11,865 nt of DNA from Planctomycetaceae bacterium (GTDB lineage Bacteria; Planctomycetota; Planctomycetia; Pirellulales; Pirellulaceae), in contig JABHUV010000053.1 of NCBI GenBank assembly GCA_018658605.1, positions 1 through 11,865 of the forward strand, given 5' to 3'. Shown one piece after another: positions 7,867 to 11,865 of this stretch; positions within the stretch are counted from its first letter, which is position 1, and each line of letters starts with the position of its first letter. Both the position numbers and the translations under genes were made by a program. The notes beneath the pieces are model-generated. The model searched no databases. It saw only the letters and a program-made list of their open reading frames with translations, and was not told the origin of the DNA.

Positions 7867-8034
7867 GGTGTATTAACTTGAAACCAGATGAACCAAAAGG
7901 AAGCAACAACACCCTAAGGGGGGACTCTAAGTAAAGACAGCCAATCCAGAACTTCACAGTTGTGAAAAGGCTACAAAGTTAGCATACGGATGGAAACTGC
8001 CGCACCAGCTCTATCAAGCAATTAACTCAACACC
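7867..8034 (-). other. Candidate rod-like structured RNA in the tatC leader
   Basis: A series of nested complementary segments spans the leader. GGTGT (7867-7871) pairs with ACACC (8030-8034), TTAA (7873-7876) with TTAA (8022-8025), and TTGA (7878-7881) with TCAA (8014-8017). GCAACA (7903-7908) pairs with TGCCGC (7998-8003), using wobble pairs on the minus strand. CTAA (7927-7930) pairs with TTAG (7979-7982), AGCC (7939-7942) with GGCT (7969-7972), and the apical TTCACA (7953-7958) with TGTGAA (7961-7966). The outer stem starts at about the predicted transcription start, which favours a leader element or a separate small RNA of about 165 nt. Each helix is short, so chance is a real possibility. 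Confidence 0.25.
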
Positions 8035-8037
8035 TGA

Positions 8038-8066
8038 ATTATAACACGTGCCCCGACAATAGCCAA
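8038..8066 (-). promoter_or_regulatory. Sigma70-like promoter for tatC-rluB-pyrK
   Basis: On the minus strand TTGGCT (8066-8061) is followed after exactly 17 bases by a perfect TATAAT (8043-8038). The predicted start is near 8031, leaving a leader of about 230 nt before the tatC ATG at 7803. It is the best promoter match I found in the window. Confidence 0.6.
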
Positions 8067-8146
8067 TATGCCAAATAACACACTAGTGGGTAACATTCAT
8101 GTCAATTCGTGGTTCGATTTGTATTTCTTCTTTTGCTCAAGATTCG

Positions 8147-8152
8147 TATACT
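8147..8152 (+). promoter_or_regulatory. Possible -10 element of the small lipoprotein gene
   Basis: TATACT, five of six to consensus, 32 bases before the ATG at 8185. No good -35 lies at 16-18 bases upstream, so this is a partial match. Confidence 0.3.
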
Positions 8153-8184
8153 TCTACGAGCGACAAACAAAATAACTGGAATTT

Positions 8185-8451
8185 ATGCAACAAAATCAAA
8201 TCACTATCGCGTTGACCTTCGCCCTACTCGCAAGCACGCTGCTCTGCGGTTGTCGTCACGTCCAACAGCAAATAACGGAACCTCGAGGTGATATTAGGCA
8301 ACAGCAATATCGAGCAGCATTGTTTGATCCCTACGCACTACCCGAAATTGGAAATGATCAAGGTGGCATGCGACCACGGGAGTTTTCACGGCCGTTGCCA
8401 GAAATTGTTCGTGAGCAAACTCTAGCCGAACTATACAATCGGCAACAATAA
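8185..8451 (+). CDS. Small putative lipoprotein with RPREF motif
   Basis: 88 residues. A hydrophobic signal (about 6-20, ITIALTFALLASTLL) ends in LCGC, an acceptable lipobox with Cys23 as the lipidated residue; Cys in the -2 position is slightly unusual. The mature part is about 66 residues, polar and without further membrane segments. Its most distinctive part is DPYALPEIG (48-56), then GMRPREFSRPLPEIVREQ (61-78). From memory, short secreted planctomycete proteins share a G-x-RPRE-F/Y-x(2-3)-P-x-PE-x-VR block; I could not check this. The function is unknown. The SD is weak (TGGA, six to seven bases before ATG). It is divergent from tatC and ends 27 bp from the end of the P-II gene, with which it converges. 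Confidence 0.7.
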   Translation: MQQNQITIALTFALLASTLLCGCRHVQQQITEPRGDIRQQQYRAALFDPYALPEIGNDQGGMRPREFSRPLPEIVREQTLAELYNRQQ

Positions 8452-8478
8452 TCGTTTTCAGCGAATCCAGTTCAATTA

Positions 8479-8826
8479 TCAAATAGCCGCTGGCCCACGT
8501 TCACCGGTACGGATACGGATACAATCTTCCATCGGCAACACAAAGACTTTGCCGTCGCCTATTTCACCCGCTTCCCCAGTACGGCCACCCTGTAGAACCG
8601 CGGCAATAGTCGCTTCGACAAACTCGTCGTTTACAGCAATCTGCAACTGTACTTTGCGTATCAAATTAACTGCCAAGTCATGACCGCGATACGTCTCTGA
8701 CTGACCCTTCTGTCGTCCAAACCCTTGGCAATCCATAACGGTTAGCCGTGAAACCTCGACGGCAGTAAGAGCTTCCTTCACGTCCTCCAAATGACTTGGT
8801 TGAATGATCGCAATAATCAGTTTCAT
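8479..8826 (-). CDS. glnB: P-II family nitrogen regulatory protein, T-loop Tyr51 absent
   Basis: 115 residues, close to the usual 112. P-II trimers sense ATP/ADP and 2-oxoglutarate and control nitrogen assimilation by binding partner proteins. The family frame is clear: MKLIIAIIQPSHLEDVKEAL, GFGRQKG (35-41, with Gln39), TYRG (45-48), Lys58, GDGKVFVLP (90-98) and IRIRTGE (103-109). The T-loop reads Y-R-G-H-D-L, so the usual uridylylation site Tyr51 is Leu and the cyanobacterial phosphosite Ser49 is His. Binding residues for 2-oxoglutarate appear kept. A three-residue insertion (TGEAGEIGDGK) sits in the B-loop region relative to E. coli GlnB. AGAAGG lies about ten bases before the ATG. No amt or glnA gene is adjacent. 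GlnB versus GlnK cannot be told from sequence alone. Confidence 0.93.
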   Translation of the reverse strand: MKLIIAIIQPSHLEDVKEALTAVEVSRLTVMDCQGFGRQKGQSETYRGHDLAVNLIRKVQLQIAVNDEFVEATIAAVLQGGRTGEAGEIGDGKVFVLPMEDCIRIRTGERGPAAI

Positions 8827-8848
8827 GCTGGGCAGCCTTCTCGAAACA

Positions 8849-8860
8849 AAAACTAGTTTT
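8849..8860. repeat. Perfect 12-bp palindrome AAAACTAGTTTT upstream of glnB
   Basis: The sequence equals its own reverse complement and lies 22 bp before the glnB ATG. It could be an operator or, in RNA, a short hairpin that affects translation start. No regulator can be named. Confidence 0.4.
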
Positions 8861-9042
8861 AGATTATCGCTCGCATCACACCACGGGCAATACTAAACCT
8901 GTGACTATTGTATGCCGTCACGCAAGAAATAATAGGTGACCACACTGAGGCTGACAGTTTTTAGTCAATTTTTAATTAATATAAACTGACCTCCTCCTGC
9001 ACTTCGTTTCTGCGGGCAGGCTACGCTGAACTATAAGGCATG

Positions 9043-9076
9043 GGAGTTTACTCCGACTCCGGTGGAAAACCGAGTC
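9043..9076. repeat. Two adjacent hairpins in the gap between glnB and the porin gene
   Basis: GGAG (9043-9046) pairs with CTCC (9051-9054). Directly next to it GACT-C-CGGT (9055-9063) pairs with ACCG-AGTC (9069-9076) around GGAAA, with one bulged C. They lie beyond the porin terminator, so they belong either to a glnB leader or to a separate RNA. Confidence 0.35.
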
Positions 9077-9108
9077 ACATTATCCAATTCTTCAATCCGA
9101 CGGTTCGT

Positions 9109-9142
9109 AAAAAAAAAACGTCTGCCCAATTCTGAGCAGACG
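9109..9142 (-). terminator. Intrinsic terminator of the porin gene
   Basis: Stem CGTCTGC (9119-9125) / GCAGACG (9136-9142), followed on the minus strand by a run of ten T (plus-strand A run 9109-9118). It lies 47 bases past the porin stop. A smaller hairpin AAACC/GGTTT (9160-9175) sits between stop and terminator. On the plus strand the T-tract is displaced, so the signal works mainly for the minus strand. Confidence 0.9.
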
Positions 9143-9188
9143 CTTCTTTGCGTTTTTTGAAACCCTGTGAGGTTTACTAGCTGGTAGC

Positions 9189-10310
9189 TTAGTAAGTCAG
9201 GATTGCATCCATACCGAAAATAACATTGGTGTTGGTACTTGTTGCATCCCAGTCAATTCGAACTTCAGGACGAAGGATCAAGTCGAAACGAGTTTGAGGT
9301 CGGTAGTTAATACCCGTGGTGAACGAATATTCGCTGCCGGTACCCAGGTTGGTTCCGTTTCTCCACCATTCCAGACGAGCACCAATCGAGACATCGTCAG
9401 AAACTGTGTAGAACAAGTATTGGTTAACACCAATTTCATAGCGAGTTGTGGTGTCTACATAATCTGTTTGGAATACGTAGTCCAGTTTTTCGCCAAGAGT
9501 AACCTGCATAACAACACTGTGAGTGTAGCCATTTTCAGTATCACTGATGTCACCGAAAGTCGTTACATAGTTAACAGAAAGATTGTCACCAATCGATTTT
9601 CCAAGACCAAGAATACCGTTGCTTCCATGACTCTGGAAACCAGTATCCCAACCTGATGAGTAACCGAAAGACAGGTCTACACCAGCTTCAGTAGTCTTGC
9701 TAGCGAGCAAACCAGTGTGAGTAAATGGCTCACTGTCGTTCATCGTCTTAGCGTGACTATAGAAAAAGTTACCTGGAGCTTGAACTACTTCGTAACCAAC
9801 GATTGTGTAGAACTTACCAACCATGACGGTCCAATCACCAACGTGACCTTCAACGTACAATTGAGGCATAGCCCAACCAAAACCGTTACCTGAATCAGAA
9901 CTATCGGTGTCCCATCCAGTGGTTTGACCAAAGGCAGCGGTGTTTGGGGCGTCTGCACCGTACATTAAGTCAAAGTGGTATCCAAGTCCAAGGCCTTCAG
10001 CATCGGCATCAGAAGCTTTATCAAATTCGAACCAAACTTGGTGGATCGTACCTTGCTTAGGATTAGTATTAAACAATCCTGTACTACGATCGTGGTAACC
10101 AAATTGAGTCCAACCATTAATTTCTAGTCCCTCACCATCGCGGTTGAAGAGACTCCAAGCTTCACCATCAGATGGCGATGCTGCAGTATCATCGTTGAGC
10201 GTATATGTGATTGGGCTGAAAACAGGCTGTTGCAATTCTTCAGCGGCTGCTGATCCGCCAAAAATGGAGACTGCAAAAGCTGCGAGCAATATAATTTGTT
10301 TGCGTTTCAT
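9189..10310 (-). CDS. Outer-membrane beta-barrel porin, BBP2/OmpL-like
   Basis: 373 residues. A Sec signal (KRKQ, then hydrophobic 6-20) ends at GGSAAA-EE, giving cleavage after about residue 23. A polar linker (24-60) leads into alternating beta strands with aromatic girdles through to a C-terminal aromatic (ILTY). The stretch GKFYTIVGYEVVQAPGNFF with SHAKTMNDSEPFTHTGLLA (165-203) is typical of the putative porin family BBP2, which is abundant in planctomycetes. It probably lets small solutes cross the outer membrane; no substrate can be inferred. GGAGG (10325-10321), ten bases before ATG, is a strong SD, and a second AGGAA abuts the ATG. Together with the strong terminator this suggests high expression. 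It is monocistronic by context: glnB lies 362 bp downstream and ftsY diverges. Confidence 0.88.
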   Translation of the reverse strand: MKRKQIILLAAFAVSIFGGSAAAEELQQPVFSPITYTLNDDTAASPSDGEAWSLFNRDGEGLEINGWTQFGYHDRSTGLFNTNPKQGTIHQVWFEFDKASDADAEGLGLGYHFDLMYGADAPNTAAFGQTTGWDTDSSDSGNGFGWAMPQLYVEGHVGDWTVMVGKFYTIVGYEVVQAPGNFFYSHAKTMNDSEPFTHTGLLASKTTEAGVDLSFGYSSGWDTGFQSHGSNGILGLGKSIGDNLSVNYVTTFGDISDTENGYTHSVVMQVTLGEKLDYVFQTDYVDTTTRYEIGVNQYLFYTVSDDVSIGARLEWWRNGTNLGTGSEYSFTTGINYRPQTRFDLILRPEVRIDWDATSTNTNVIFGMDAILTY

Positions 10311-10934
10311 TTCCTACGTTCCTCCGTAAAATTTTTTAGGTACGGAAAAGTTCCTCGTGAATAAGAAGGTGATCTTATTTTCATCCCCTATTTGGAAAGG
10401 GCACTAACTTACTTTTCCTACAACAAATGTCTAAACACATTTTTGTTGCTTGCGCTAAACACTTTGCGCATATAATCCGTCACAAAGTCCCATTCGGAAG
10501 GATTCCCTATGTTTATTCATCGCAAAAACCGAAGTTCAAACCTTATTTACCGAAGGAATTGGCTTTTTCGTTAATCTATCCGGATTGCAACAATCGGATC
10601 GATATCGCACTTTAAGCTCTAACGAATATACCCATTATGCTGTTTTCCATTTTCCGCTGAGGTTGTCGGTATTTGGTTAATTTATAAGTAATTACATTCA
10701 TGTGAATTTACCCATCAAACCGCCGAAGCCACCCTTTTTAGATGATGGTTAAAAATAGACCCCCTCCCTTTTCCAACCACCAAATAACCGATAAATTGAT
10801 AATCAGCACCCGCGGTCTCCCCCTTTTATCTGGGCATATGCGCGGGCAATGCGGTATCGCGGGTTATGTTGAACAATCAATAAACGCAGCCTACAAATTC
10901 ATCTATCACACCTGAACCGAGGACACCCAATCTA
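10311..10934. other. 624-bp gap between the porin gene and ftsY, with candidate structure but no secure gene
   Basis: No long coding frame is convincing. I see a hairpin in the porin leader (AATAAGA 10360-10366 / TCTTATT 10373-10379) and a perfect TATAAT on the plus strand (10471-10476) followed by an SD-like GGAAGGA (10496-10502) and a 21-codon frame (10509-10574). A bulged inverted repeat (10666-10677 / 10779-10791) encloses a smaller hairpin (10712-10717 / 10743-10748), and a set of CCCGCG/CGCGGG elements lies at 10808-10864. The porin and ftsY promoters must both be here. Confidence 0.5.
10869..10897 (+). promoter_or_regulatory. Possible ftsY promoter
   Basis: TTGAAC (10869-10874), 17 bases, TACAAA (10892-10897); each hexamer matches consensus at four positions. 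It would start about 30 bases before the ftsY ATG. A weak match, chosen for position. Confidence 0.3.
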
Positions 10935-11865
10935 ATGGGAATCTTTAAACGATTCAAAAAGTCCAACACGACGACCTCACCAAGTAAAAAGGGGGACAAT
11001 GCGGAACAGGCAGCGTATTCGAACAACACCTCTGAGGATGACGTTGAAAATAGAGGCGATGAATCTACTTCCGCAAAGCAAAGTGAGTCCGCCCCTGACG
11101 GTGCCTCCACTGAGCAACAAGATTACGATCGAGGCAACCTGTGGCAGCGTTTGCAAAGTGGCCTAAAAAAGACACGCGATGTTCTCAAAACCGACATCCG
11201 TGACTTATTTAAAACCGAAGGCCAACTTGTCGACGATGCATTCCTGAAACAGCTTTTCGCCATTCTCGTCAAAACAGACATGGGAGGTGGTCCCGCGGAA
11301 AAAATAAAATCTCGTATTGAATCACAATTCCAAGGACGCATCATCGAATTTGAAGATGTTCTGGAAATTATCCGTGGCGAATTAACCGAACTATTGACGC
11401 AACCCACTCAACCTGTCCGATTTGCTCAATCAGGCCCCTCGATCATTTTAGTCGTGGGCGGCAATGGATCAGGCAAAACAACATCGATCGCAAAATTAGC
11501 CCACCACTTTCAAGCGGAAGGTAAAAGCGTTTTACTCGGAGCAGCGGATACATTTCGAGCAGCAGCTGTACAACAACTAACAATCTGGGCTGAACGACTC
11601 GGTGTCGACATCGTCAAAGGCGACCAAGGCGGCGATCCTGCCGCCGTAGCACATCGATCGGTTGCACAAGCAATCGAGAAAGATGTTGATGTTTGTATTA
11701 TCGACACAGCTGGCCGCTTACAAACTCAAACAAATTTAATGAAGCAATTAGAGAAAATTTTCCGTGTCATACAGAATCAGATCCCAGCAGCACCTCACGA
11801 AGTGTTTCTGGTCCTCGACGCAACCGCTGGACAAAATGGCATCAGTCAAGCTCGCGGATTTTCCG
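10935..11865 (+). CDS. ftsY: Signal recognition particle receptor FtsY (3' end outside window)
   Basis: 310 complete codons are visible and the frame continues past the window. FtsY is the SRP receptor GTPase that docks ribosome-nascent chains at the membrane. An N-terminal polar, acidic region (about 10-66) with a basic start (MGIFKRFKKS) resembles the A domain that contacts membrane and translocon. The N domain follows from about 68 (LWQRLQSGLKKTRDVLKTDI). The G domain has GGNGSGKTT (175-183), DTFRAAAVQQL (205-215), DTAGRLQT (257-264) and LDATAGQNG (294-302). DTFRAAA and DATxGQN together favour FtsY over Ffh. GAGGA at 10918-10922 lies 12 bases before ATG, rather far but plausible. It is divergent from the porin gene across a long gap. 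The start is supported by the usual MGxFxRF-type FtsY beginning. Confidence 0.96.
   Translation, partial: MGIFKRFKKSNTTTSPSKKGDNAEQAAYSNNTSEDDVENRGDESTSAKQSESAPDGASTEQQDYDRGNLWQRLQSGLKKTRDVLKTDIRDLFKTEGQLVDDAFLKQLFAILVKTDMGGGPAEKIKSRIESQFQGRIIEFEDVLEIIRGELTELLTQPTQPVRFAQSGPSIILVVGGNGSGKTTSIAKLAHHFQAEGKSVLLGAADTFRAAAVQQLTIWAERLGVDIVKGDQGGDPAAVAHRSVAQAIEKDVDVCIIDTAGRLQTQTNLMKQLEKIFRVIQNQIPAAPHEVFLVLDATAGQNGISQARGFS

Larger units (their letters stand above)
7804..8184. other. Divergent intergenic region between tatC and the small lipoprotein gene
   Basis: 381 bp without a convincing gene. It holds a strong-looking minus-strand promoter for tatC (8038-8066), the resulting leader of about 230 nt, and a probable -10 for the lipoprotein gene (8147-8152). 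Open frames here lack any protein-like composition. Confidence 0.6.
8827..9108. other. Intergenic region upstream of glnB, no gene seen
   Basis: No credible coding frame. It contains a 12-bp palindrome near the glnB start (8849-8860), an isolated TACAAT on the minus strand (8912-8907) without a matching -35, an AT-rich tract at 8960-8990, and two adjacent hairpins at 9043-9076. The glnB promoter should lie here but I cannot place it. No sigma54 GG-N10-GC pattern was found. Confidence 0.5.

Noticed and set aside
8109..8291. 60-codon plus-strand frame overlapping the small lipoprotein gene
   Set aside because: It shares most of its length with the lipoprotein frame, which has a signal peptide and lipobox; this frame covers the predicted -10 and becomes random after a hydrophobic start.
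9043..9076. CGGTGGAAAACCG resembling part of a cobalamin riboswitch
   Set aside because: The hairpin has the GGTG...AA...CC look of the B12 riboswitch core, but the following conserved CCCGCAACTG region and a B12 box are absent, and neither flanking gene is a B12 gene.
8827..9108. Sigma54 promoter for the P-II gene
   Set aside because: No GG-N10-GC element with TGGCAC/TTGC character at the right spacing could be found on the minus strand.
10427..10615. 62-codon plus-strand open frame between porin and ftsY
   Set aside because: Composition is not protein-like, there is no SD before its ATG, and it overlaps the better-supported TATAAT/SD arrangement in another frame.
10660..10934. SRP RNA (4.5S type) beside ftsY
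   Set aside because: The conserved apical GGAAGG...AGCAGCC core is not present in this stretch on either strand.
1..11865. Mobile elements, CRISPR arrays, tRNA or rRNA genes
   Set aside because: No transposase or integrase frames, no regularly spaced repeats and no tRNA arm patterns were seen; all large frames are recognisable chromosomal genes.

Overview
The window looks like a stretch of ordinary chromosome from a planctomycete, probably of the Pirellulales type and of moderate GC by eye. Four things point there: a Tat-exported squalene-cyclase-like toroid protein of a kind common in that phylum, a very long TatC, a beta-barrel porin of the OmpL-like (BBP2) type, and a tiny lipoprotein with an RPREF motif. 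This assignment rests on recognition of protein families, not on a search. I see no mobile element, CRISPR array, tRNA or rRNA.

Layout. The left end holds two minus-strand genes: the 5' part of the toroid protein (1-576, running off the window) and upstream of it a CobA-HemD fusion that makes uroporphyrinogen III and methylates it to precorrin-2 (681-2198). Divergent from these is a TPR-type helical protein with a TTG start (2308-3705), followed by rpsT for ribosomal protein S20 (3864-4172). Converging on rpsT is a minus-strand run tatC - rluB - pyrK (7803 down to 4266), probably an operon. A good sigma70-like promoter (TTGGCT, 17 bp, TATAAT; 8038-8066) precedes it, with an unusually long leader of about 230 nt that can fold into a rod. 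Divergent from tatC is a small lipoprotein gene (8185-8451). It converges with a P-II signalling protein gene (8479-8826) whose T-loop lacks the usual uridylylated tyrosine. Then comes a porin gene (9189-10310, minus strand) with a textbook intrinsic terminator at 9109-9142. After a 624-bp gap without a convincing gene, ftsY begins at 10935 on the plus strand and runs off the right edge.

How the genes relate. Most are housekeeping: ribosome assembly and modification (rpsT, rluB), protein targeting and export (ftsY, tatC), pyrimidine synthesis (pyrK), tetrapyrroles (cobA-hemD) and nitrogen sensing (P-II). The toroid protein carries a twin-arginine signal and so is a likely client of TatC. The most unusual points are the roughly 230-residue insertion in the first exported loop of TatC, the structured tatC leader, the unmodifiable T-loop of P-II, and the structured non-coding gap between porin and ftsY. 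I found no clearly new multi-gene system.
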